NCBI RefSeq assembly: GCF_036850765.1
Contig: NC_089490.1
Location: 109,251,074-109,315,073 of the forward strand
Length of the DNA: 64,000 bases
Direction of reading: 5' to 3'
Source: Saccopteryx bilineata
Lineage: Eukaryota; Chordata; Mammalia; Chiroptera; Emballonuridae
Numbering within the stretch: position 1 is the first letter of the stretch; each line of letters begins with the position of its first letter. The position numbers and the translations under genes were made by a program. The notes beneath the pieces were generated by a model, which saw only the letters and a list, made by a program, of their open reading frames with translations, did not search any database and was not told the DNA's origin. Below, piece by piece: positions 21,681 through 36,600 of this stretch.

Positions 21681-24600
21681 CATGAACTAGTTACTCAATA
21701 AAAAAGATATAGCCTTGACACAAGCATATATTTATTAACATAGAAACATTATTAAGATATTAAGATTGATTACCTCAAGAAGGTGAGAATGAAAGAGAAT
21801 GAAAATCAAATGCTGTGATTACTTGTGTGGTCTCTATGTGCACAGAAAATCATTGATAAAAACTAAACGTTGATAAAAAACTATTAATTTTTCAGCTAAG
21901 CTATATCTGAGGAACTTAAGAGAATCAGCATATATATTATTTTTTCAGCATTGTTAAAAAAATTATTTAGCAACCTACATATGTATTATTTATATTATTT
22001 TATATAAATTATTTTATTTTATATAATTTTTATTTTAAGTTCTTTCAGTTGAATTTGTATAAATCCAGTAGTAGTGCTCATGCAAAAGTGATGTTTACTT
22101 AGACATATTTTAATGTAAGTCATTTTATAAAGTGAGTGATCGCTCACAATTTATTATACAGTGTGTCTGTAAAGTCATGGTGCACTTTTGACCAGTTTCT
22201 GTAAGATGATGTGGCAGCATGTACGCATGTGCAGACGATGACATAACACCGTGTGTACAACGGAGCAGCCCACGGCCATGCCAGTCAATGTGTGGACAGT
22301 ACAGAGGAAAGTTCAGTGTGTTCTGTGGCTCACTAAATTCGAATCCGTGACCAAGGTGCAACGTGAATATTGGCACGTTTATAATGAAGCACCACCACAT
22401 AGGAATAACATTACTCAGTAGGATAAGCAGTTGAAAGAAACCGGCAGTTTGGTGGAGAAACCCCGTTCTGGTAGGCCATCAGTCAGTGACAACTCTATAG
22501 AGGCTATATGGGATAGCTACCTAAGGAGCCCTAAAAAATCTGTGCATAAGCCCACATCGAACTGCACTGAATAGGTATGAAACTGGGAGAGTTTTCCTTT
22601 TATTTGGTGCAGATTTCACATTTCTATCATCTTTTGTTGCTTTCCTGTGACTGGTCAAAAGTGCACCATAACTTTAAGGACACACTGTATATGTGTACAT
22701 GATGGGTACCTATTCAAGAATTTAGATATTAAAGCTCTTTAAAACAAAATATGCTTATAAAATTGAAACATCTTCTAAGTCAACTTTCAGTGGATAATGT
22801 GTGTTTGAAGCACTACTGATGAGTAAAATAGTATCTTTTTCATGCCAATAAGATGGAGGTGATAGCACAGAACTGATTGTAGCTATAATACATATTGTTA
22901 TGGAAAATACAATTATGGTTGAAAATGCCTACTAGCCTCTGTTTTTCTCGTATTTGGTCTTCTTCTTTTCCTAGGCAATATATGGTGCTAGTCTCCTCAA
23001 CGCTCCACACTGGGACCCCTGAGAAGGCCTGCCTTTTTCTAAACCACCTGAATGAGACAGTGACTGTAAGTGCTTCCTTGGAGATTCTCAGAGAGGACAG
23101 GAGCCTTTTCACTGACCTGGTGGTAGAGAAGGACTTATTCCGCTGTGTCTCCTTCACTGTGAGTAACCAGCTACCTCTTCCTGTTGAATACATTATATTA
23201 AGTCATGTTGATAGAGAGCTAGTTTTCAACCCCAAAGAATGACTTTAGAATGTAAGCAAGGATTTCAGAAAAAACCAAGGTGAATGAGTCTTTAGCTATT
23301 GAGGAATACAGCATAGACTTTTTCACCAGATTAGGGGAGAAACATTTTTGTACTCTCCGAAGTTTACTTTAATTTCCTTTTTTAAAAAATTGTATTAACC
23401 ACAGAAATTATATGAGGGGTTTTCTAACTTTGTTATATAACCATCTCTGTCAGGGTAGAGTTGGACAATGCCTAGAAACAGATCATACAAATACTTCATG
23501 ACAGGACAGCATGTAACAGACTTTTTCTCTTGTGGTGAGATATTAGGTGTCTTCATCCCTGGAATGTGTAAACGGTTCAAGATGCTCCATGCAAATATTC
23601 ACTACCTCTGTGAGGTTGCCTGCCTTAGGATACTTAACTCTTATATTCGCCCATACTTTTTCAGAGATGCTTCTCTCCATTCCTTCAGAATACTCAATTA
23701 AAAGGAATATGATTTAATAAATAGAATTCCAGATGAGCTATATAGGAATTTGACTTCCATTGATGGCTGCTTTCACTGATATTGTTCCCCAAATCTTATA
23801 TTAATATCTTCACTCTTCCACTTGGAGAAAGGGTCAAACTTCCCTAGTCCTGGAGAAGCTGAAAAAGAGGTAGAAAACAGTAATGGTTGAAGGAGTGAGA
23901 GGGAAAAGGTTGTGCAGTTTCTCAAAAGTATTCTTTGTTTTTTAGCTCCCAAGGATCTCATCCCCTGAACAGGAGGCTTTCTTCACCATCCAGATAAAGG
24001 GATTGACGAACGACTTCAAGAAGAGGAGGAGAGTGATGGTAAACAACAATCCAAGTCTGGTCTTTGTCCAGACAGACAAACCCATCTATAAACCAGGACA
24101 GACAGGTATGTAGGGAAATTCCACTGTTTGGGGCAACACTACAAAAGAGAGCCACCTCCTCAACAGATTTTTCAGCTAGAGTCACCATTATTCTGATCTC
24201 ATAGCCTCCTGTGTTATTACCCAATTACCTGCTTCTCATGTCTGAGACTTATCAGAGAATCTCTTTTTACAGTAAAATTCCGCATTGTCTCTGTGGATAA
24301 GAATTTTCACCCCCTAAATGAGCTGGTAAGTAAATCGGTATCTACAGTTTGGGTGGATGGTGGATGGTGGGATGAGAGCACTCACCCTAGCTGAGGTGGG
24401 AAGGCCCAGGAAAAGCAATATGAAAGACATTTCTAACAGAACCTAGCTTCTAGCTTCACCACAAATCAAGAGTCTTATACAGGCATAATTGAGGGGTAAG
24501 TGATGAGGAAGCTCTTTCTTGTGTAACAGTAATTAATCGATCTGGAAATAGAGATGCTTATTGTTTTTCAAAACACTACATTAAGTATAATGAAGAGGCA

Positions 24601-27600
24601 CAATAAAAAAGTTATGCGCTGTCCATAACAATATTCTGAAGGAGTTTATGATTAATTAAAGCACCAAAGACTTTGACTTTTATAATTTCAAAATTATAAA
24701 ATATGTTATAATTTCATTATATATGACCATATATTTATACATATAACATATATTATATATGGAGTCTTCATTTATGTTACTTGTGTGTTCTTGCCTTCAA
24801 CTAGCTTTCAATATGAAGGCAAAGAAACAAGGCTACTTTTAAAAGGTAGATATTAGACAATTTTAAAATTAGAAGAAATATTCTTGGTTTACTTTTAACC
24901 AAATCATTCTGGGAACTCTTTTCTTGTTGAATCTAAATCATAATGACAAATAACTCTATTAATATTCATTTGTAATTTATGTAAGTAAACAATATAGTCA
25001 TATTCTTTACTAAGATCTTAGTACTCAAATAATATTATTAGTAAAGAGTATTAATAAATTAATCAATATTAACAAGTATTACTCAACAATAATATTTTTC
25101 AGGGAAATGACAACAATGGTTTCTGTATAAATATATTATCATGCTTTCCTTAGAACTATTTATTGATTTCCCTGAGCAATTCCACTTTTTTTATGTTTCA
25201 CATTAAATTCTTATATATCTTACTACAAATATTATTATTCCTTAGTAAGCTGTTTGATCTTAATTCTGAAATCATAGACTGTGGTGAAATTCTAATCACA
25301 TTTCTTTTTTCATTTTTCTATATAGATTCCACTGGTATACCTTGAGGTAAGCATCAGAGTCTCTTTAAGAAAGTCAGTGCATTTAAGGAAGAGGAAGTTC
25401 TGAAATATTCCAAACAGATGAACTGTTGTTAAAAATAAACTTTCAGGCCCTGGCCGGTTGGCTCAGTGGTAGAGTGTCCGCCTGGCATGCGAGAGTCCTG
25501 GCTTCGATTCCCGGCCAGGGCACACAAGAGAAGCACCCATCTGCTTCTCCACCCCTCCCCCTCTCCTTCCTCTCTGTCTCTCTCTATTCCCATCCCGCAG
25601 CCAAGGCTCCACTGGAGCAAAGTTTGCCCAGGCGCTGAGGATGGCTCTGTGCCCTCTGCCTCAGGTGCTAGAGTAACTCTGGTTGCCACAGAGTGATGCC
25701 CCAAGATGGGCAGAGCATCGCCCCCTGGTAGGAATGCCGGGTGGATCCCGATCAGGCGCATGCGGGAGTCTGTCTGACTGCCTCCCTGTTTCCAGCATAG
25801 GAAAAATACAAAAACAAACAAACAAAAAAAACTTTCAGATCTAAATTTTCCTACTCTTGGATATCAGGTTTATTGTGGTTCACCTTCTTTCTGTGTTTGT
25901 TTTTCCTGAAAGCAATGCCATTCACTACACCAAAATTCATGTTTTGTCAGGGCTATTGTGACAAAATAATTATCCCGTGCTTCTATCTTACCTCTAGGAC
26001 CCAAAAAGAAATCGAATTGGACAATGGCAGAGTCTCGAGTTACAGAGCGGCCTCAAACAATTAGCCTTTTCCCTCTCATCAGAGCCGATAGAGGGCTCCT
26101 ACAAGGTAGTGGTACAGAAGGAATCGGGCGGAAGTATAGAGCACCCCTTCACTGTGGAGGAATTTGGTATGCATTATTAAAGATGAAAGGATCATAACTT
26201 TTTAGTTCAGAGTGTGAACTCACTTAGGTCCTTTGAATTTCCCACAGATATGTTGAACTTGGAGTAGAGTCAGCTATATTTTTTGAAGGTCATCATTATC
26301 TATGGACATGGAAGTTTATAAGAGCTTGATGATTTTCAGTAAAGAGTTACATTTTGCCAAGTAGCCAAGTTCTTTTATTAGTGGAAAGATCATTTATTAA
26401 CATCATTGAGATCTGTTGTGGTCAAAAAGTCAGATTTTGCATGGTGTTAAATTTAATTATCTTGGCATTGATACATTGAAAAATAAATATAACTTTTCAG
26501 GGTATAAACATATTTGTATTTCCATTAAATGTTTACCAGCCTCTCTGTTTGTATTATCTCTATCAACAGTGGTTCCCAAGTTTGAGGTCAAAGTTAAAGT
26601 CCCAGAGATAATCACTATCTTGGATGAAAAAGTGAACATATCAGTATGTGGAATGTGAGTAAAATTGTTTTTGTCTGAAAGGTATATTTTGCCTCATTTT
26701 GAGTGATTATTCAATTAGGTACACGCTTATAAATTAATTCTTCTTGCCACTTTTTAAAATTTATTTTAATGACTTCTCTTTATTTTTATTATTAAATTTT
26801 TTAAATGTAGAAAGGAATAGAGACAGTCATAATCATGATTTAACAAGTAGCACCATTCCATATTTGCTACAATTTTTTTTTTTGCTTTAACAATTCAGGA
26901 TTAGATAAAAAATCATAACATTTTTCACCCTGCTGCAACAGTATGAACCTCTCAGAATTAGTAGCAGTTTTCTATGTAATCATGATGCCATTAGTACACT
27001 TATCAAAAGTAAAAGGAATTATATAATACTAAGTTTGAGTTTACACTCCAGTATCCTTGATTTTCATAAAAATACTTCCCAAAAATATTTTTACACATTT
27101 GTTTGGTTATTGTGTTTCATACACATTCTTTTTTCCAACTCTCTACAATGAAAATTATCAATTAAATACAAAAGTTAACAGATTAATAAAATATTACCAC
27201 GTGTGCGCTTCAACTATTATAAAAACTATAAAATTTGCCAATTTTGTTCCATTGATTTTCCCTATAGTTTTTGCCTAATATTTTTAAACAAACCATAGGA
27301 AGTCTATAAATAACTCAAAGTTTTAAAAATCTAGAACCTCTTTTTTTCTCACTGTGTTAGCTTATAGGAAACAAGTCAGTTCGTCTGTAAATATCCCACT
27401 TGTTACATTTTCCAGATTGTTCCATCATGTTACATTGATCTAATTAATTTTACTCTTTCCTTTGGCCAGTTTTAAGAGAATACTTGAAGTGCTTTGCATA
27501 GATCCTTTATTAATACAATAAAGGAACAAATTCTGAAACTTTGAAATAATCTCTATTTTTAATTTTTGAGGACTTTCTATATTGTTTTTGTGGTGGTTAC

Positions 27601-30600
27601 ACTGATTATATTTTTTACTTAAAGTACTATTGGAGTCATTTGCAAATAGGAAAATAAACTAATGATCCCCCCAAGTGATCAATTATTCCATTTATATTAA
27701 AAATAGAAAGAACTAATATAAGTATAGAGTACACACAAGCAAAAAAAATGTTTATATGCCCAGAATTGGTTTTTCATGGCTTTCTGTGTATATGGGTGTT
27801 ATGTTTGCTTATTTATTATTTGTTTTATTCTATTTCTTACATAATTTTTAATATGATATAAAGAACAAGTTTTGATTTTTATAATGACAATAAAATAAAT
27901 AAACTTAAGGGAAGAAATAAAAATATCCCAAAGCAACTTGGTTGTGTATTGAAGTAAAGTGTTAAATATCTTAATGGGTAACATCTTGATAGAGACATTT
28001 TCCAGACATATTTCTGCTTGATCTGAGTCTAAAATAATAATGTTGCACAGAAAATAATTGTTCTGTATTGGGCTGATAGTGAAAATGTAGATTCCTTTCC
28101 TCAGTTCATGATTTATTCCTTGTGTGACAGATACACCTATGGGAAACCTGTCCCAGGACTTGCAACTGTGCGCATGTGTCGAAATATGTTTCAGGGTTAT
28201 CTATGTCCAAAAGAAGAGCTTTGCGAGGAATTCAGTCAAAGGGTTAGTATACAGTGCTCTCTCTAGCAAGCATTAATGTTGGCACCCATTGAGCTACTCC
28301 ATTTTACTAAAGGGGATCAGAGTTAGCTGATCCCAAAATATTCCCCCACCAAAAATGAAGTTTCTATTCTTAGTTAACAAAATTCTCATTTGTATGACTA
28401 ATCATAAAAATTACAAATCAAATATGATATTAAATTCTTAAAGGGCTATTAGCATGTTTAACCTAAAGAAGTTGTCTTGGCACCAGAACAAAAATAAATT
28501 TAGTGTCTATTGATCTGAGTATGACATTTATCAATTTTTGTATTCTTCTTAGCTCAACAGTAATGGCTGCATGACCCGAGAAGTAAACACAAACTCATTC
28601 CAGATTAAAAATGGGGGTTTTGATTTGGAACTTAATGTGAAAGCCACGATCAGAGAAGAAGGAACAGGTTTGAGTAATAAATGTATATGAGAGATAAAGC
28701 AATAAACATTAATTTATTTTCCATAACAAATAAAGGTCATAACAGAGGTGGAAGGAAATGAATTTTAAAACTAAAATTACTTTCGATAGTACTTACTCTT
28801 TTCTACATATTTTTCAGACGTAGAGTTGACTGGAAATGGAATCAGTAAAATCACAAACACTGTAACCAAACTCCAGTTTGTGAAAGTGGATTCACACTTT
28901 CGACGAGGAATGCCCTTCTTTGGTCAGGTAGAGTGCATTGTGTATTTCAATTCACAGGCAAATGAAGTGTCCAATTAAACCTAGGTCCAGGAAACACTGA
29001 TGTAGTCCATACCTACTTCAGTTTTATCAATTAATTAAAATGACCAAAATCATGCAATTAAACAAAAATAGATACTTTTCTTTGTAATATCCTTGATAAA
29101 GCCCACAAACACACACTACAGTATTATGAGAATCAGAAGTACTACTTCTTTTTTGAACATGTAACTAATAAAGATGCTTAATGAAATATAAGTTAATTAT
29201 TAGGTCAGCCCCTTATCCCACCCATTTTATAATAAATTGATATCTTTCTGCCATTATCCAGCCAGCATCAGAATTTTAAGTGTTCTCACAAATGACTCAA
29301 TTTATGGCTGTCAATATGGTTCTTTAAAGCTCTTGTTCTGTTTAAAATAACTGAATAAATAATTTTAATTTTAAACATTGGAATTATAATAGTGTGCAAT
29401 ATCTGGCTGTTATTATGGATTTTTTTTACTTAAGATATTATATTCTTTAAGAATAATAAAATAAATAATATTGACTTTATTCATATTAAGAATTAATTTT
29501 ACCAGTTTTCTAATTATTGAATTTTTCTCAAAAGAAACATTCTTGTGAAGACTTGTTTCAAGAAATGAAAAATAAAGTGAGGATCCAAATTACAAAAAGG
29601 AGATGGAAAGACCTGCGGATCTAAATGGAAGGAAATAGTTCTGTAGTCAATTTGGAAAAGTTGTTTATTGTTCTTTGGTTTTTGTTTTGAAGTTATGGTA
29701 GCAAAGTAGTTTTTCCCATGAAGTCTGCCTCTCTCAGTATTATCCACATAACTTAGCAAGTACTTTTCTTCTTTAGGTGCTTCTGGTGGATGGAAAAAAT
29801 GTGCCCATGCCCAATAAACTTGTCTTCATATCCTCTAATGAAGCCAATTATATTTCCAATGTAACTACCAATGAACAGGGTCTTGCAGAGTTTTCAATCA
29901 ATACTACCAATGTAATTACTAACCAGCTTTTTCTTACGGTGAGTATGAAAGAGAAAAAAAATATTGAGAACAAAGAGAAACCTTAATAACAATCATATAT
30001 TCAAAAGTAAAGGAGCACACATATTTAAAAGATAGAAATAAGAAGCTGTCCAACTTGGGGATAAATTTGGGGATATAAAAATTTCATTAAAAATAATAAA
30101 GACTTTAGAAAAGACACTGTAGAAGTGCCTGACAATTTGATTAGAATTATTTTTAAATTTTTATGTATTGTCTAAAAAATACCTTGCTAAATTTTTCCTG
30201 AACTATATCAGTTCTTCAATGGATAATTTATGTAACTTGTTTTTACATACCTACTTAGATATTTTTTAAATGACTAGAACCCCCTATACACACTTATATA
30301 TTACTTAATGAAGATGCCTAAAAGATTTCTATAGCTAAAATGTCCTCATGCTTATAATTTCAAGCAAAAATAATGACAATAGACTATGATTTATGGATTC
30401 AGCTTAAATAGATGGCATATAAATTATGTTTTTCCCCAATATTCACATGTTAATTCAATTAAAAATATGTAATAATGTTTAATGTTTTCTATATAATAAA
30501 TACCTATTTTCCCTATGATTAAAAAAATAAGTAAACAGGGCCCCTATACTTGAATATTTCCTGTATTTATAGAGTTAATAGAACTATATATTATTAGTCT

Positions 30601-33600
30601 GATTATTTAAGTACAATAATTTTAAAAATACAAACTTTATTATGAGAGCAAATAGAAGGGTTCATAAAATATGCCTAATAAATTCAGGAAAAATATAAGT
30701 GCACCCAGAAAAGAGTTAAAAAGCACCTACTGAAGAGGAAATAAATGGAATTATTGGCTAAGCAATATCTAGAAGATTTAAAGCTCCATAAGCTCCATAG
30801 GCCTTAAACATCAGAAGTCACATTAATGAAAAGAGACATAGATGCTAATTTGCTGAGGATTATTTATAAAAAAAAATTTCAGAACCCACAAACTAATAAG
30901 ATATTTCGTTAATATATATATAATGTGATATTAATCAATCACAAAGGACTCATTATCTGAAGATTTTTACCGTTCTAACTGGGACATTATTGTTCCTTTG
31001 GCTTTAAGCTGCAGAAGAGTCAGGTGAATGATGAGCTGGCAAAATCAGGGAAAAGATGATAAATTTGAAGATAATTTCTTTTAATCTATGCAAATTGGGT
31101 TTAGTTGGTGGTCAATAGGAACAAGGGAGATGCACAGTGTATTTTAGAGTAGAAGACACAAAATTTTAAGTATTCATTTTAGGAGGATGCTCAAGTAAAG
31201 AGCTTCAAGACATTATGGATTACTTGTTCTTCTGTTTGAACAGGCCTACCATGACCAACGTGACACATGTTATAGCTTCACTTGGTTACGAGAAGATCAT
31301 CAAAGAGCTACACACATGGCAAATCATGTTTTCTCCCTTAGTGGAAGTTTTGTTCAACTGGAGCCTGTGGCTGGTACCCTGCCCTGTGGACAAACACAGA
31401 TTATCAACGCACATTATATACTCAAGGGGCCAGCCATTGCAGAACTGAAGAAAATCATTTTCTATTACCTGGTAAGAATACAACCACAAAATGTATTTAG
31501 AGTTTATCAGTAGACAAAAGTGATGAATGGACTAGGAATGTAAATATTACTTGTGCACTACTATGTTGCTTTCTCATCCATGGTCTCTTGATTCTTTCAT
31601 TTTTATGAGGTTGATTCCAGCAGAGACTCAACAAACAAAAGAAGGTTGTGTAGGAAATAAAGTGTTGAAAACTGTGTCAGGCTTGACAACAGTTTTTTTT
31701 TGTTGTTGTTTGTTGTTTGGTTTTTTTTATTTCAGATCATGGCTAAGGAAGGCATCATCAGATCAGGAACACATGATCTGCCTGTAGAACCAGGAGATAG
31801 TGAGTATCTTCCAATCATTCTCTCCATTTTTCTTCCCAACACATCCAGCCTTACACCTCAGTGACAGTTTACAAATGAGGAAATCGTTTCCTTTATCCTT
31901 TTACACTAAGATAAAGGACACAAAAGAAAATAAAGATCTTCCTTATAACTCTTTAGGATTTTTTGGTTCAACAACAGTCAAAGATGAATTTGATTGCCGA
32001 CTCTGTGTTGTCAGGCACTCTGCTAAGGCACACTGCTTTTTCACTTCAGTTTGTCTCTTCTATCGGACATTAAAATCTAAGCTTCCTTCTATCTCTTACC
32101 CTAACAATAAATGTACATTGGTCATCTTTCAACTTAATATTGCAGAGAAGAAGAGAGTTAAGTATCATGAAGACTGGGGAGGGAAAAAAAGTGATAAATT
32201 TTTGTATGTGTGTGCAGATTCTGGGCTGGGTTCTCTGCATAACCTTCAACACTTAATGGGACTACATATTATGCTGTAGGCATGAAATTGAGTACTTTAT
32301 ACATGAACTAGAGTGCACTTGATGCATAAATTAAGGGAAAAGAAACCAGTCTTATTAACTATTCTAATTTAATCTATATCAAGATTTGAACCACTGGGAA
32401 GAGAACCCATGAACATTTTTGTAATTAATCTAAATAAAGGCAAGTATTTCACCAAACTCCACATAATTCAAAACCTAAACTTAACAATGCTTATCATTTG
32501 TTCCAAGTCTATGATTTTTCTTCACTTTTATGGTTTCTTTCTCTACTGGGCTGGAAAAATATCAAATATTCTTTGTCAATATTGAAACAATATTCAAGGA
32601 GATTTAATTTAGAATAAGCTCTTAATTATCACCTTCAACAATTAATTGAATTAAAGAGTGCTGCCGGTTTTGAATATCATTTTTTCAATATTTATATAGA
32701 GATAGATATAGTAATTAGACTGTACTGATTGCATTGTTCTTCCTAAATCTGTCTTGTTGCCTGTTTTTCTTCTTTCTTATAATAATGCAACATGTAACAC
32801 ATTTATAGAAATAGATGAGTGTCTAAAAAGACTATTTCTATATCTATTTTTTCTGATATTTTAATTTGTGCATATCTTGTAAAAAGAGAGATTTCTAAAT
32901 ATAAATATAAAGAAGAATTCATTAATTACTTACTACTTGAACACATTACAAAAAGTATTGAAGGCAACTGAGACAATAATTCAAAGGAATTTCTCTCTAT
33001 AATTAGTTAAATCATATTATTTATAATAAAACTATTTTAACCACACATCATATTTATTTATTTATTCATTTATTTGCCTTTTTATTGACTTTCTGAGGGT
33101 AACACTGGTTAACAAAATTATACAAGTTTCAGCACACAATTCTACAACACATCATCTTTACATTGTATTCTGTGTTTACCCCTCAAATCATGTATCTGTT
33201 CTTCACCATTTATCCCCACTATACCCTGCTCCACCTCCCCACACCCAGCAATCACATGCTGTTGTCCAAGTCCATGAGTCATAATTATGTTATTGATTGC
33301 CAATTTGTTCTCTGCTAAAAAGTTACTGGTTTTGTCTCATTCTCTCCATGACTCAGTGAAAGGAAGTTTTTCCTTATCCTTCCCTGTGAAGTCAGACATT
33401 GCTCCCAATGCAAAATTGTTCATTTTTACCATTTTACCAAATGGAGAAGTTATTGGAGATTCAGAGCGTTTTGTGATTGAAAACTGTCTAGACAACAAGG
33501 TGAATATCCTTAGCAGAAAATCAGAAGAACACAAATAAACAGTATTATAGTACCACCTATTCTACTTCAGAGAAAAAAATTAATTCCCAGTAAATGAACT

Positions 33601-36600
33601 GCACAGCCAAATCTTCAGGCTGTACAATGCTTTTTCAATTACATAAAGTTACTTTCACATAAAACATAATTTATAATAATTTTGTCTATGGTGCTGTATT
33701 CCATTGATTCAGTTGTGTGAGGTATGTAAGGTGTTGTGATTCAAATTTTCAAAAACCTGAAGAACAAATATAAACACTTCATCATGAATCAGAGGTAAAG
33801 ATGCACTTCTAAAGTTCAAACAAGCTATCTAACCCTTATGATGATCCATTCTCTGTCTGCTTAGGAAGGGACAGCCTTTCAGCAGCAAAGGAAAGGTGAG
33901 AAAAGACACTCCTCCCTGGCTGGCACTTCCAAACATAGTCAAAGAAAGCTGAATGTTAGGATGACTCAGAAAATGCGGGCTTCTGCAGGATTGCACAAAC
34001 GGAAGAGCTAGATGACTTTTCCTTCATGTCTCACAGGTGGATGTGAGCTTCAGCCCAGCGCAGAGTCTCCCAGCCTCACAGGCCCGCCTGCGCGTCACAG
34101 CTTCTCCTCAGTCGCTCTGTGCCCTCCGTGCAGTGGACCAAAGTGTGCTGCTCATGAAGCCTGAGGCAGAGCTCTCCCCGACCTCGGTGAGTTTCCTCGG
34201 CCTCGGGGGTTAGAGAGGGCCACATGAGGGGCTCAGAGCAAGGTGTAGGGCCTATTGAGAATAAAATACAAGAATATAATAAAAAGTATTTAACAGCTTG
34301 GCCAGTTTTTTATAATTCCTCAAACTCCCTCCCACATTTTCTCATTTAATCTTTTTAACATCCCAGAGAGTAACAATCCCATTTTATGATGTAAAAACTA
34401 AGATTTGTGACAATTTGGAGACGTTCCAGGTTACCCAGAAGTAAGGGACACAGCTGAGACGTCATTTAGAAACTGCCTATAAGCTTTCATCTCTTCCATG
34501 ACATAACTTTTTTTTCTATAAGACAAATCTAAACCTTGTTTAGTCATGCTTTACAGTAATCTTAATGAAAGATGATTTTGTTAAGATTCACTACTTATTA
34601 GAGGTCAGGCTTAAAATAAAATGAATTACCATATTTCTCCCATGTATAAGACTCTCCCATGTATAAGACATACCTTAATTCTGGGGCCTGAAATTTGAAA
34701 AAAAAAATGTATTACATAAAGTTATTGAACTCAAGTTTTATTCATCATAAAATTCATAAAACTCCTCATTACTGTCAAAACCCCGCTCCATTAGCTTGTC
34801 CTCATCTGTGTCTGATGATGAATTACTGTCTTCATATATTGCCTCGTCCTCAGTTCCATCTATGGCATTTGAAATGCCACACTTCTACAACCACTGTATA
34901 AGACGCACCCAGTTTTTAGACCCCAAATTTTTCAAAAAAGGTGCATCTTATTTATACATGGGGAAATAGGTAGTAAGTTGTATTAGTAAAATCATTTGTT
35001 TGGTCAATGAAATAAGCTTTTTACAAAATTATACTACTAGTGTAAGTCATGAAACTTTAAACAGATCCAACAATGTATGCCTCTAGACTCTAGAGTACTT
35101 GGAATCTAGAGTAAAATTGGTAACAAGTGATTCACAAATTATTTTTCTTAAAAAACTATCACACCTTTGTAAGCAATTTAAATCACAAATTAAAATTTTA
35201 AGTCTCTGCTTTTATCTAGAATTATGTGCTTCATAGTGGTGATATTTGGAGTGTCATGCTGATTTATTGCTGTCATCATCATTATCACCATTGTAAAGAC
35301 ATTATGTTCTGGGTCTGTTGTAGGAGCTGGGGAAATAGTAGTAAACACATCACAGTCCTTGTCCTTGTAAAGCAGTGACTTTAGAAAGACTATATAATAA
35401 AAGGTTATATATGGCTCAAAAAATAAATAAAGGGTGAAATTGATTAATAATTGGCATTAGGAAAAAATATTTTCAAACATGGGGTTTTTGAAGAGAAATA
35501 TATCAGCAAAAAAGGAAATTCAGAGACTACTTTTCTAACTTATTTAGAACTAAATATATTTAGTTTCTTATTAGTTTCACATTTTGAAACTTTTCAGTAT
35601 AATTCAAGTAAAATGTTATGTTATTGGGATTTTATCACTGTCAAAGAGTTATCACTGATAAATTTTATAGCTTTAATTGCCTCATGCATCAGTAGTTAAA
35701 AGGATCAAATAACTTGCCTGTTTGGGAGGTATTATTACTTATCAATGTTGGAAGATAAATCAGTAATACTTACGTTTTGGGGGGATTTGTTCTAGTTTCT
35801 ACTTCTCAAATTTCAGTTGTAGGTATTAAATTTTAAGACTGTGAGGTAGCTATATCAAGGATTACAATCCTTTTTTATCATCAGAATTAACATTCTTCAG
35901 AATGGAAGGTATAATCAAAATCTTCTTAACCTTAATTAATATTTTATTAATAGGTCAAAATATCTCCTTACAGCATAATAATTACTACACAGAAAATAAC
36001 ATATTTCTTTATTTTTCTATTGTGTCTATATTTGAATTAGAAGATAGCATCAGGAAGTTAACTCAAAAGAATTTTTTTTCTGGGTACTTTCTTTGAAGAT
36101 GTGCCTTGCTTTTTACATTCCCTATTTATGGTGGTCTATTCTAAGCTATTTTTTTTTTCAGCTTATATCGAAGAAATTTGGTCTGTCTCCATATTTTATG
36201 TCTATTTGTTCAATCATATAAATTTAACAGTTTTTTCAACTGCATAACTCAGCGTTTAGTGGTATAAAAGGTGGAAAGCAATTATAAACAAAATGAGAGG
36301 TTTGGGCTCTTGAAGTTATAAAAATGTCTAAGCTCACTGGTTTTGAAAATGATCTGGAAAACATTGATTCAGCTATTAGAGATAGTAAATGTTCATTTAT
36401 ATACCTATTTGACTCTTCTACTCAGGAACAAAAATTAATAAAAAATGTTTAAAGGGTGTTTGTGTTAGTTATCTACTGATGCAACAATTATCCCCGAAAC
36501 TTAGTAAATTCAAACAATAAACATTATCATGAACAGTTTCTCTGGATTAGGAATCCAGAAGTGACTTAGTTTGGTGGCATTGGCTTATGATCTCTTATGA

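Noticed and set aside
22895..23242. 115-codon ORF extending beyond exon 2 on both sides
   Set aside because: Only 22975-23158 matches the family and has acceptor and donor; the flanks read intron.
31800..32279. 159-codon intronic ORF
   Set aside because: It starts in the exon 13 donor, has no recognisable domain and is not bounded by splice sites that keep the gene in phase.
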